This document shows positions 17,007-24,775 of a stretch of DNA of 64,000 nucleotides, piece after piece; position 1 is the stretch's first letter; every line of letters begins with the position of its first letter. The notes below the pieces were generated by a model that saw nothing but the letters and a program-made list of their open reading frames with translations, did not search any database and was not told the DNA's origin. Source of the stretch: Schlegelella_A sp036496385 (GTDB taxonomy: Bacteria; Pseudomonadota; Gammaproteobacteria; Burkholderiales; Burkholderiaceae_C). Both the position numbers and the translations under genes were made by a program. The DNA lies in the NCBI GenBank assembly GCA_036496385.1, contig DASXLD010000003.1, positions 62,001 through 126,000 of the forward strand, written 5' to 3'.

Positions 17007-17786
17007 ATGAGCGCCGTGCTGCAGCCGCCCGCGCTGGCCACCTTCGACGACGACGCCTGGGACGACCTGCTCGACTACATCGAGGACCGGCGCGTCATCC
17101 CGATCGTCGGGCCCGAGCTGCTCCGCGTCGAAGGCGACAACGGGCCGCGGCTGCTCTACGACTGGCTGGCCGAAAAGCTCGCCGTCCGCCTCGGCGTCGA
17201 CACCGCGCAGCTGCCGGCGCCGTACACGCTGAACGACGTCGTCTGCTGGTTCCTCGCTTCGTGCGGCCGTCGCGAGGAAGCGTACGCGCCGGCTGCGCGG
17301 CGTGCTGCGCGACAGCGCCTTCGCGCCGCCGCGGGCGTTCGCGCAGCTCGCCCAGATCGCCGACTTCGACCTGTTCGTGAGCACGACGTTCGACCCGCTG
17401 CTCGAGCAGGCGATCAATGCCGAGCGCTTCGGCGGCGCGCCGCAGACCGAGGTCGTGGCCTATGCACCGAACCGCGTCAACGACCTGCCGGTCGAACGCG
17501 AGCGCCTGTCGCGGCCGGTGGTCTACCACCTGCTCGGCCGCGTCTCTTCGCGGTCCGCGCCGGCGTGCACACCGGCGAGATCGAGGCGAGCGGCGACAAG
17601 GTCGCGGGCATCGCCGTCCACATCGGCGCGCGCGTCATGAGCCTGGCCGCTGCCGGTGAAGTGCTGGTGTCGGCGACGGTCAAGGATCTGACGGCGGGCG
17701 CGGGGCTCGGCTTCGAGCCGCGCGGGGCGCACGTGCTGAAGGGCGTCCCCGGCGAGTGGGTGCTGTGCCGGGTGGCCGCGCCATGA
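17007..17786 (+). pseudogene. SIR2-like protein relic joined to a class III cyclase C-terminal fragment
   Basis: The 5' part (17007 to about 17285) encodes a SIR2-like N-terminus, DYIEDRRVIPIVGPELL and WLAEKLAVRLG. Near 17286 a one-base insertion shifts the frame; the protein continues in the next frame as LRGVLRDSAFAPPRAF and DFDLFVSTTFDPLLEQAI to VVYHLLGRVSS near 17550. There the original frame resumes as FAVRAGVHTGEIEASGDK through HVLKGVPGEWVLC, which is the end of a nucleotide cyclase. This indicates a frameshift plus a deletion junction. It is unlikely to make a working product. The family's NAD-binding role in anti-phage defence is known; its role here is lost. Confidence 0.7.
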
Positions 17787-18052
17787 CCGACGCCAAGCGC
17801 CTCGAGGCGTCGCTGCAGAGCCTGCGCTCGGAGATCGACGCGCTCGCGATCAGCGATGCCGAGGCGAGGCAGCGCCTCGATACGCTCATCCGGCAGCTCG
17901 AGCAGGCGGTCGAGCGCCGGAACTCGCGCGGCGGCGACGAGACCTTCGGCGACCAGCTGCGGATGTCGATCCTCAAGCTCGAGGCCGCGCATCCGCGACT
18001 TGCCGGCGTCCTGAACGAAGTCATGGAGAGCCTCGGCAGCATGGGGATCTGA
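17783..18052 (+). CDS. DUF4404 family protein
   Basis: An 89-aa, mostly helical cytosolic protein with heptad-like leucines (LEASLQSLRSEIDAL, LIRQLEQAVERR) and the end HPRLAGVLNEVMESLGSMGI, which fits DUF4404. Its function is unknown. The ATG overlaps the stop of the cyclase relic by four bases, suggesting it once was translationally coupled to that gene. Confidence 0.75.
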   Translation: MTDAKRLEASLQSLRSEIDALAISDAEARQRLDTLIRQLEQAVERRNSRGGDETFGDQLRMSILKLEAAHPRLAGVLNEVMESLGSMGI

Positions 18053-18116
18053 TCGCCGTCGGCGCGGCCTTCGCGACACCCATTGCCCGCTCCTCCGTTT
18101 GCGGCTACAAGCCGCC

Positions 18117-18491
18117 ATGGCGACCCTGGACAGTTCACCGGCGCGCCGCCCGAGCCTCGCCGACGTCTTCGCGCGGGCAGTCGGCGTCAGCTGGGCGCTC
18201 GTCATGGTGTGGGTTCTCGTCGTCGGCGAGCGCGAGCACCACCGCGTCTTCAGCAGCCGCTTCGAGTGCGGCACCGACCCCGAGGACATCCTGCGCGCCG
18301 GCGAGACGCTGGACGAAAGCACGCTGGGAATCATCGTCGTCGCGCATTGTGCGAATGCCAGGGTCAGCTCGGACGGGCGGATCGAGCTCCGCTACGGCGG
18401 CGCGCCCTACGCCGTCGAGACGAGAAAGCTCGTCATCGGCGGTGACACCTACTACAAGATCGTCTCGGTCGGCGGCGCGGCCGCGCGCTGA
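18117..18491 (+). CDS. small membrane-anchored protein, function unknown
   Basis: A 124-aa protein with one hydrophobic helix at about residues 20-40 (VGVSWALVMVWVLVVG), followed by a likely periplasmic region. That region holds two Cys (FECGTDP, VAHCANA) that could form a disulfide. I recognise no family. The ATG at 18117 is chosen since the in-frame extension adds only six residues. It sits alone before the glutathione transferase genes. Confidence 0.6.
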   Translation: MATLDSSPARRPSLADVFARAVGVSWALVMVWVLVVGEREHHRVFSSRFECGTDPEDILRAGETLDESTLGIIVVAHCANARVSSDGRIELRYGGAPYAVETRKLVIGGDTYYKIVSVGGAAAR

Positions 18492-18550
18492 GCGGTCGGG
18501 CTCGGCTGGCGCCGAGAATGCGTGCAGCCGCGACGCCTGGAAGACAGCCG

Positions 18551-19420
18551 ATGAACGACTCCGCTTCGTACACGCCGCCGCCGATCTGGTCGTGGAACCA
18601 GCAGAACGGCGGCCGCTTCGCCAACATCAACCGGCCGACCGCGGGCGCCACCCACGAGCACGAGCTGCCGGTCGGCCGCCATCCGCTGCAGCTCTATTCG
18701 GTCGGCACGCCGAACGGAGTCAAGGTCACGGTGCTGCTCGAAGAGCTGCTCGCGCTCGATCATGCCGGCGCCGAGTACGACGCCTGGCTGATCAGGATCA
18801 ACGAAGGCGCCCAGTTCGGCAGCGGCTTCGTTGCCGTCAATCCGAACTCGAAGATTCCGGCCCTGCTCGACCGCAGCGGCGCCGCGCCGGTGCGGGTCTT
18901 CGAATCGGGCGCGATCCTGCTCTACCTGGCCGAGAAGTTCGGCAGCGCCTTTCTTCCCGCCACCGGGCCGGCGCGGGCCGAGTGCCTGTCGTGGCTGTTC
19001 TGGCAGGTCGGCAGCGCACCGTACCTCGGCGGCGGGTTCGGCCATTTCTATGCCTATGCGCCGAGCAAGATCGAGTACGCCATCGATCGCTACGCGATGG
19101 AGGTCAAGCGCCAGCTCGACGTCCTCGATCGACGCCTCGCCGAGAGCCGGTATCTCGCCGGCGACGACTACACCATCGCCGACATGGCGGTCTGGCCGTG
19201 GTACGGCACGCTCGCCAAGGGCCAGCTGTACGGCGCGGGCGATTTCCTGCAGGCGCACGGCTATGCGAACGTCGTGCGCTGGACCGACGCGATTGCCAAG
19301 CGTCGGGCCGTGCAGCGCGGCCGGATGGTCAACCGGACCTGGGGCCAGCCGTCGAGCCAGCTGCACGAGCGCCACGCTGCCGGCGACTTCGACACCAAGA
19401 CCCAGGACAAGCAGCCATGA
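18551..19420 (+). CDS. yghU: glutathione S-transferase, YghU type
   Basis: A 289-aa glutathione transferase of the nu-class/YghU type, longer than usual GSTs because of an N-terminal extension (PPPIWSWNQQNGGRFANIN) typical of YghU. The thioredoxin-fold part has YSVGTPNGVKVTVLLEELL and NPNSKIPAL with ESGAILLYLAEK for glutathione binding. YghU reduces disulfide bonds or organic peroxides using glutathione. It is the first of two GST genes; its stop overlaps the next start in ATGA. Confidence 0.92.
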   Translation: MNDSASYTPPPIWSWNQQNGGRFANINRPTAGATHEHELPVGRHPLQLYSVGTPNGVKVTVLLEELLALDHAGAEYDAWLIRINEGAQFGSGFVAVNPNSKIPALLDRSGAAPVRVFESGAILLYLAEKFGSAFLPATGPARAECLSWLFWQVGSAPYLGGGFGHFYAYAPSKIEYAIDRYAMEVKRQLDVLDRRLAESRYLAGDDYTIADMAVWPWYGTLAKGQLYGAGDFLQAHGYANVVRWTDAIAKRRAVQRGRMVNRTWGQPSSQLHERHAAGDFDTKTQDKQP

Positions 19421-20055
19421 CGACGATGACCTTGTACGACTGCAGCACCGCGCCGAGCCCGCGCCGGGCCCGCATCCTGCTCGCCGAGAAGGGCGTCCGC
19501 CATGCAACGATCGAGGTCGACTTGCGGGCCAACGAGCAACTCGGCGAAGCGTTCCGACGCGTCAACCCGCGCTGCACCGTGCCGGTCCTCTGCACCGACG
19601 ACGGCTTGCGGTTGACCGACAACGCCGCCATCACCGCCTGGCTGGAAGCGCGCTTTCCCGAGCCCGTGCTGCTCGGCAGCACGGCGGCCGAGAAGGCGGA
19701 AATCGCGAGCTGGAACTGGCGGATCGAATTCGAGGGCCTGCTGGCCATCGCCGAATCGATGCGCAACAGTGCGCCGTCGCTGGCCAACCGGGCGCTGCCC
19801 GGCCCGGTCGACTATCGCCAGATCCCCGAGCTGACGCAGCGCGGGCTGGCGAGGTTGCAGAAGTTCTTCATCGATCTGAACGATCGCCTGGCCGGTCGCG
19901 ATTTCATCGCCGCCGATCGCTTCAGCATCGCCGACATCACTGCGGTGGTGGCGGTCGACTTCGCCCGCGTCGTCAAGGTCAAGCCAGGCGAGGAGCACCC
20001 GCACGTGCAGCGCTGGCGGCTGGCGATGGCCGGGCGGCCGCCGATGGCGCTTTGA
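19417..20055 (+). CDS. glutathione S-transferase family protein
   Basis: A 212-aa cytosolic GST. The N-terminal thioredoxin fold contains LYDCSTAPSPRRARILLAEK with a Cys/Ser near the active site, the cis-Pro in RCTVPVL and the glutathione contact region LTDNAAITAWLE. The C-terminal helical domain ends with FSIADITAVVAVDFA. It is translationally coupled to the YghU-type gene by a four-base overlap, so the pair probably works on related electrophiles or peroxides. The substrate is unknown. Confidence 0.9.
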   Translation: MTTMTLYDCSTAPSPRRARILLAEKGVRHATIEVDLRANEQLGEAFRRVNPRCTVPVLCTDDGLRLTDNAAITAWLEARFPEPVLLGSTAAEKAEIASWNWRIEFEGLLAIAESMRNSAPSLANRALPGPVDYRQIPELTQRGLARLQKFFIDLNDRLAGRDFIAADRFSIADITAVVAVDFARVVKVKPGEEHPHVQRWRLAMAGRPPMAL

Positions 20056-20096
20056 GCGCCGGCCGACCGCGGGCCGCAGAATGGCGGGCCCTTCGA

Positions 20097-20558
20097 ATGC
20101 CCGTGGCGCTTCATCCGCTCGCCGTCGCTCTCGTCGTCATCCTCGTCGTCGCGCCGCTTCGCGCAGCGGCGCAGTGGCGGCCGACGGGACCGCTCGCATC
20201 GGTGCTCGTCGTCGACGACTGCAACGAAACCGGCGGCGACGTCATGGTCTCGCGGCTCGATCCGCCGACCATCTACGTCTGTCCCACGGTCGTCCGGCTC
20301 GTCCGCAAGGACCATCCGGGCGCCGAGCACTTCTTCCTCGTCCACGAGTTCGGCCACATCGCGCTGCAGACGTCGGACGAAGCGGCGGCCGACTGCTGGG
20401 CCGCGCACGAGCTCGTCGGCGTGCGTCACGGCCGTCGCTCGCTCGATGCGGCGATCGCGCTCTTTCGCGCCCGCGGCGAAGACGACAGCCGCCGCTACGG
20501 CAGCCCGCGCGAGCGCGCCGAGCGCATCCGGCGTTGCGCCGAAGAGGCGCTGCCGTGA
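20097..20558 (+). CDS. secreted HExxH metalloprotease-like protein
   Basis: A 153-aa protein with an N-terminal signal segment (VALVVILVVAPLRAAAQ) and a zinc-protease motif HEFGH at residues 83-87. It is followed by DEAAADCWAAHE, whose acidic residues could give the third ligand. Cys42, Cys62, Cys100 and Cys142 may form disulfides. It is much shorter than known secreted metalloproteases, so it could be a small peptidase or a non-catalytic relative. I recognise no family name. It starts 41 bp after the GST gene. Confidence 0.7.
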   Translation: MPVALHPLAVALVVILVVAPLRAAAQWRPTGPLASVLVVDDCNETGGDVMVSRLDPPTIYVCPTVVRLVRKDHPGAEHFFLVHEFGHIALQTSDEAAADCWAAHELVGVRHGRRSLDAAIALFRARGEDDSRRYGSPRERAERIRRCAEEALP

Positions 20559-20631
20559 ACCGCGCGCATCGGCGCCGGACCAACGCCTGCGGCAACGATC
20601 ACAATCGAGACCGTTCGCGTGGCCGCCGCCG

Positions 20632-21621
20632 ATGATCGAGCTCAGCACTCTCAGCATGACGGAGATCGTCCGTCTGCAGAATCAGCTGCAGAACGAGCTG
20701 AGGCGCCGCTTCGAGCGCTCGCTGCTGATGGCGTTCTCCGACATCGTCGGCTCGACGGCGTACTTCTCTCGCTTCGGCGACGCGACCGGCCGCCAGCTCC
20801 ACCAGTTGCACTTCGATCTGCTCGGCAAAGCCGCCGCCGATGCCCAGGGCCGCATCGTCGATGCCGTCGGCGACGGCGTCTTCTGCGTCTTTCCCGACGT
20901 CGAGGCGGGAGTGCGCGGCATCGTCGAGTTCCAGCAGGCGATGGCGCGCGAGAACGCGGCCCGGGCCCGCGAGCATCAGCTCGCGGTCCGCATCGGCCTG
21001 CACTGGGGGTCGGTGCTGACCGACGGCGCGATGGTGACCGGCGACTCCGTCCACGTCGCCGCGCGGGTCGCGCGCGCCGCCGAGCCGGGCGGGGTCTGTC
21101 TCACACGCGGCGTGTTCCTCGAGCTCGGGCCCGAGCAGCGGCTGCATTGCCGCCCGATCGGCACCCGCGAGCTGAAGGGAGTCGCGCAGCCGGTCGAGCT
21201 GCTCGAGCTCGACTGGCGCGACCCCGCTGCGTTTCCGCGCCGCGTCCTGATCGAGGAGACCGGCGAGCAGATCGCGCTGCCGCAAAAGGACATCGTCAGC
21301 TTCGGCCGCCTGCACGAGCCCGACGGTGCGCGCGCCAACGACATCGTGCTGCAGCATCCGGACCCGGCCAGCACGCGGCAGATCAGTCGCTGGCACTTCG
21401 AGCTGCGGCGCGGCCCCGACGGTCTGCGGCTGCGGACGCTCTCCGACGGCTTGACGACCATCGACGGCCGCCCGGTCGGCAAGGGAGTCGACGTTCCGGT
21501 ACGCCGCGGCACGCGGATCGGCGTCGCCAATACCCTGACCCTGCGCCTCACCGACCTGTCGCACGCGAGCGCCGACGACGAGGACAGTCGCACGATGATC
21601 AAGCCCGACTCGGTGTTCTGA
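20632..21621 (+). CDS. class III adenylate/guanylate cyclase with C-terminal FHA domain
   Basis: A 329-aa protein. The cyclase domain spans about residues 30-200, with metal-binding motifs AFSDIVGSTAYF and DAVGDGVFCVF and the later GLHWGSVLTDGAMVTGDSVH. A forkhead-associated domain covers about 235-315, with SFGRLHE, the phosphothreonine-contact STRQISRWHFEL and DGRPVGKG. FHA domains bind phosphothreonine peptides, so cyclase activity may answer a Ser/Thr kinase. No such kinase is in the window. The membrane protein that follows starts two bases after its stop. Confidence 0.9.
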   Translation: MIELSTLSMTEIVRLQNQLQNELRRRFERSLLMAFSDIVGSTAYFSRFGDATGRQLHQLHFDLLGKAAADAQGRIVDAVGDGVFCVFPDVEAGVRGIVEFQQAMARENAARAREHQLAVRIGLHWGSVLTDGAMVTGDSVHVAARVARAAEPGGVCLTRGVFLELGPEQRLHCRPIGTRELKGVAQPVELLELDWRDPAAFPRRVLIEETGEQIALPQKDIVSFGRLHEPDGARANDIVLQHPDPASTRQISRWHFELRRGPDGLRLRTLSDGLTTIDGRPVGKGVDVPVRRGTRIGVANTLTLRLTDLSHASADDEDSRTMIKPDSVF

Positions 21622-21623
21622 CG

Positions 21624-22058
21624 ATGCCGATCGTGTCGGCCGTCGGCTGGAGACTGCGCACCAGGCTCTTCGTCGAGCGCTTCTGGCAACCGACGAGCGC
21701 CTGCATGCTGTGCATGCCCGGCAGCCTCGGCAATCTCTGGAGCGCGGTGCACTGGTCGCTGGCGTTGCGGACCGGCCTCGTCACCGGGCTGGTCGCGCTG
21801 CTGCTGAGCTTCACCCCGGTCGCCCGGCTGTACCGGAATCGTTACGGCAACGCGCTCGTCGTCGGCAGCATCACCGCACTCGGCGACGCGTATTCGCACT
21901 CGAACCACTACGGCTTCTTCCATGCCGAGGCGCTCCTGACCGGCGCGGTGTCGGCAATGCTCGCGCTCGTCGCCTCGTACCTGCTCGAGGACAGGGCGCG
22001 CCGCGTTCGCGCCGCCTGGGCCTCGCTGCAACCGCGCGCCGGCCGAGCCGGAGACTGA
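21624..22058 (+). CDS. membrane protein of unknown function
   Basis: A 144-aa inner-membrane protein with about three hydrophobic helices (roughly 48-65, 78-90 and 103-122) and several conserved-looking His (DAYSHSNHYGFFHAEA). A CMLCM motif lies near residue 27. I do not recognise the family. It begins two bases after the cyclase-FHA stop and is probably in the same operon. Confidence 0.7.
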   Translation: MPIVSAVGWRLRTRLFVERFWQPTSACMLCMPGSLGNLWSAVHWSLALRTGLVTGLVALLLSFTPVARLYRNRYGNALVVGSITALGDAYSHSNHYGFFHAEALLTGAVSAMLALVASYLLEDRARRVRAAWASLQPRAGRAGD

Positions 22059-22074
22059 GGCGCCGAGCCTCAGT
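22054..22074. terminator. candidate bidirectional terminator hairpin
   Basis: ACTGAGGC-GCCGA-GCCTCAGT is a perfect eight-pair stem-loop. It overlaps the stop codons of two convergent genes, a usual place for a two-way terminator. There is no clear T-run. Confidence 0.55.
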
Positions 22075-23218
22075 CGGCGCGGTCGCCGAGCGCGATGTCG
22101 AGCATCATCTCGCTCGCCACCGTCTCGAGCTTGCGGCGCAGTTCGTCGGATGACAGCGTGTTCGGCACCAGCAGGTGCGCCGCGACCTTGAACGTCTTGG
22201 GCGCGGTCGCGTGGGTGCCGACGATCTCGGTGTGGATGTGCTCGATGCTGATTCCCGACTCGGCGAGGATGCGCGTCAGGGTGCTGACGATGCCGACGCG
22301 ATCGTCGCCGACGAGCTCGAGCTCGACGCCGCGCAGACCCGCGGCGACCTGAGACGAATCGCTCTTCGCGATCACCAGCTTCAGGTCCGACGATTCGAGG
22401 CTGCGCAGCGACGCGGCGAGGGCCTCGGCGTTCTCGCGCGGCACTTCGAAGTGCACCATCCCCGCGAACTCGCCGGCCAGACGCGAGAGCCGGCTCGCCG
22501 CCCAATTCGCGCCGAAGCGCTGGGCGCGGTCGGACAGCAGCCTGACGATGCCGGGCCGATCGGGCCCCATCACCGTGACGACGAGCGACGTCGTCGTCGC
22601 CGGCGCGTCGTCGGTCAGCACCACCGAGCGCCGGATCATCGGTGCGCGCGTCGCGAAGCGTACGTCCTGCGCGGCCGCCGGCAGCACGCCGTGGTCGCGC
22701 GCATGGCGGACGACGCGGGCGAGCAGCGCCAGGCCCATCGGCGCGAGCGCCCGTTCCCACAGCTCGCGGGCCGATTCGCCGCGGGCGACGAAGCACCAGT
22801 CCTGCGCCGCGATCGCGCCGGCGTCCCAGCCATCGGCGAGGTGATAGACCGAGCCGCCGGCGATCGGATCGCCCTCGAGAATGGTCCATTCGACCGCGGC
22901 GATGCCGCGATGGCGCGGCAGCAGCGAGGGGTGATAACCGATCCCGCCGAGCCGCGACCGCGTCAGCGCCTCCGGGCTGACGCGCGCGTGCGTGTGCGCG
23001 GCGACGATCAGCTCGGTGCCGTCGGGGATGGCATCGCCGGGAACGACCTTCGGATTCGCGAGCACGTGAACCGGCAATCCCGCTGCCTGCGCTGCCAGCG
23101 CGAGGCGGTCGTCCGCTGCGGGCACGATCACGGTGACGAACTCGACGCCGTCTTCGCGGCGCAGCGCCTCGAGCACCGTCGCACCGAAATAGCGGGATCC
23201 CGCCAGAACACATCTCAT
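22070..23218 (-). CDS. formyltransferase/hydrolase-like domain fused to two ACT domains
   Basis: A 382-aa protein. Residues 1-about 165 match the formyl-transferase N-terminal fold, with GGIGYHPSLLPRHRG (His96) and Asp132 in DGWDAGAI. The position of the catalytic Asn of methionyl-tRNA formyltransferase is Gly94, somewhat like the hydrolase domain of formyl-THF dehydrogenase, where as I recall it is Ile. From about 205, VTVMGPDRPGIVRLLSD and VELVGDDRVGIVSTLTRI are two tandem ACT domains like GcvR. PurU has ACT then formyl domain; here the order is reversed. A role in one-carbon or glycine control is inference. AGGAG precedes the ATG. Confidence 0.82.
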   Translation of the reverse strand: MRCVLAGSRYFGATVLEALRREDGVEFVTVIVPAADDRLALAAQAAGLPVHVLANPKVVPGDAIPDGTELIVAAHTHARVSPEALTRSRLGGIGYHPSLLPRHRGIAAVEWTILEGDPIAGGSVYHLADGWDAGAIAAQDWCFVARGESARELWERALAPMGLALLARVVRHARDHGVLPAAAQDVRFATRAPMIRRSVVLTDDAPATTTSLVVTVMGPDRPGIVRLLSDRAQRFGANWAASRLSRLAGEFAGMVHFEVPRENAEALAASLRSLESSDLKLVIAKSDSSQVAAGLRGVELELVGDDRVGIVSTLTRILAESGISIEHIHTEIVGTHATAPKTFKVAAHLLVPNTLSSDELRRKLETVASEMMLDIALGDRAD

Positions 23219-23249
23219 CGAAAAGCTCCTGTCTCGCCGAACGCCTATT

Positions 23250-23261
23250 GTCAGCGCTGAC
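23250..23261. promoter_or_regulatory. perfect 12-bp palindrome upstream of formyltransferase-ACT gene
   Basis: GTCAGCGCTGAC is a perfect palindrome about 32 bp upstream of the start of the minus-strand gene. It could be a regulator binding site in the promoter. No known consensus is recognised. Confidence 0.35.
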
Positions 23262-23362
23262 GCCGCGCCTCTTCTGAGCGCGTCGAACCCAAGGCGGTCG
23301 CTTCACGACCGCTTCACGCCTGCTTCATTGCCAGCGCCGGGTACCGTGTGACGATCGGTTGC

Positions 23363-23707
23363 ATGAACGCGTTCGACCCGACGTTGGTGCGCATGGCCGC
23401 TGCAATTGCTGCGTCGGCGCTGGCGGGATGTGCCGCGGGCCCCGAGACCGCGCCGACGTACGAGGCCCTCGAGCGAGGCTTTCGCTGGCAGTGCGAGGCC
23501 TCGCCCGAGCCCGACGTCTGCGTGCGCCAGAAGTTTCTCGCGCTGCAGGAACGCCGGGCAAGGCAGGTGGCGCTCAACGAGTGCGCGCTCAATCGCGGCT
23601 GGGCAGGGCGTGAGCACGACAGCGCGCAATGCCGGAGCGCGCCGCAGCCGCAGACGATCGTCTGCCGCGAATGGCTCGGCACGATGACCTGCACGATCGC
23701 CGATTGA
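23363..23707 (+). CDS. small predicted lipoprotein
   Basis: A 114-aa protein with a lipoprotein signal peptide; the lipobox LAGC places the lipidated Cys near residue 23. The mature part has several Cys (WQCEASPEPDVCVRQK, NECALN, AQCRSA, IVCREW, TCTIAD), suggesting disulfides in the periplasm. The ATG at 23363 is preferred over the in-frame GTG at 23348. No function is recognised. Confidence 0.7.
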   Translation: MNAFDPTLVRMAAAIAASALAGCAAGPETAPTYEALERGFRWQCEASPEPDVCVRQKFLALQERRARQVALNECALNRGWAGREHDSAQCRSAPQPQTIVCREWLGTMTCTIAD

Positions 23708-23731
23708 GGCCTTCGCCGAGGCTCGACGAGA

Positions 23732-24742
23732 ATGAGCGCCCAGCCGACGCGAGCGGTTTCGGCATCGCACCTCGGGAGGCCTGGCCTGGAACCCTCAGCA
23801 GCAAGCGGTGAGCGTCGTGGCGACGCGACGGTGGCCATTCGCACCCGCGACCGCGAATCCGAACGCATCCTCGCCGGCATCGGCCTCGTCATCCTCGCCG
23901 TCGCCTGCTTCGCGACCCTCGACGCCGCCACCAAGCTGTCGACCGCCGGCGTGCCGATCCTGATGGGCGTCTGGTTTCGCTATGCCTTCCAGGCCGTCGC
24001 GACGACGGCGGTGCTGCTGCCGCTCTACGGCACCGCGGTGCTCAGAACCGAGCATCCGCGCTACCAGCTGCTGCGCGGCAGCCTCCTGCTGGTGTCGAGC
24101 ACGCTCGCGTTCTTCAGCCTGCGCTACATGCCGCTCGCCGAGTTCACGTCGATCGTCCTGATCGCCCCCCTCGTCGTCACCTTGCTCGCCGCGACGACGC
24201 TGAAGGAAGAAGTCTCGCCGTTGCGATGGGCACTGGTGGCGGGCGGCTTCGCCGGCACGCTGATCATCCTGCGGCCCGGCGGCACCGTCTTCAGCTGGGC
24301 GATCCTGCTGCCGATCGGCCTCGTCGTCAGCAACGCCTGGTTCCAGGTCCTGACCAGCCGGCTCGCGCGCACCGAGCAGCCATTGACCATGCATTTCTAC
24401 ACCGGCTGGGTCGGCACGCTGATCGCCACGGTCGCGCTGCCCTTCGTCTGGACCGAGCTCGCCGGATGGCGTTGGTGGGGACTGCTCAGCCTGATGGGAT
24501 TGATGGCAACGGTCGGGCACTTCTTCCTGATCCTCGCCTACCAGCGCGCGCCGGCATCGACGCTCACGCCCTATCTCTATGCGCAGATCGCCTGCGCGAT
24601 GCTCGGCGGCTGGCTGGTGTTCGCGCAGGTGCCCGACCGAACGTCGCTCGTCGGCATGGCGCTGATCGCGGTCTGCGGCGCCGCCGGCGCCTGGCTCACC
24701 GTGCGCGAACGCCACCAGCCGATCGAGCCCGCGGAGTCGTAG
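23732..24742 (+). CDS. EamA/DMT superfamily transporter
   Basis: A 336-aa inner-membrane protein with ten predicted helices in two EamA repeats. The first helix starts near residue 46 (ILAGIGLVILAVACFATLDA), and repeat ends are marked by LRYMPLAEFTSIVLIAPLVV and YQRAPASTLTPYLYAQI. The hydrophilic 45-residue N-terminus is long for the family, so translation may begin at an internal GTG near 23831. The substrate is unknown; relatives export amino acids or metabolites. Confidence 0.88.
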   Translation: MSAQPTRAVSASHLGRPGLEPSAASGERRGDATVAIRTRDRESERILAGIGLVILAVACFATLDAATKLSTAGVPILMGVWFRYAFQAVATTAVLLPLYGTAVLRTEHPRYQLLRGSLLLVSSTLAFFSLRYMPLAEFTSIVLIAPLVVTLLAATTLKEEVSPLRWALVAGGFAGTLIILRPGGTVFSWAILLPIGLVVSNAWFQVLTSRLARTEQPLTMHFYTGWVGTLIATVALPFVWTELAGWRWWGLLSLMGLMATVGHFFLILAYQRAPASTLTPYLYAQIACAMLGGWLVFAQVPDRTSLVGMALIAVCGAAGAWLTVRERHQPIEPAES

Positions 24743-24775
24743 CGCGGCGAGGCGACGACAGTCGCGACGGCTTCC

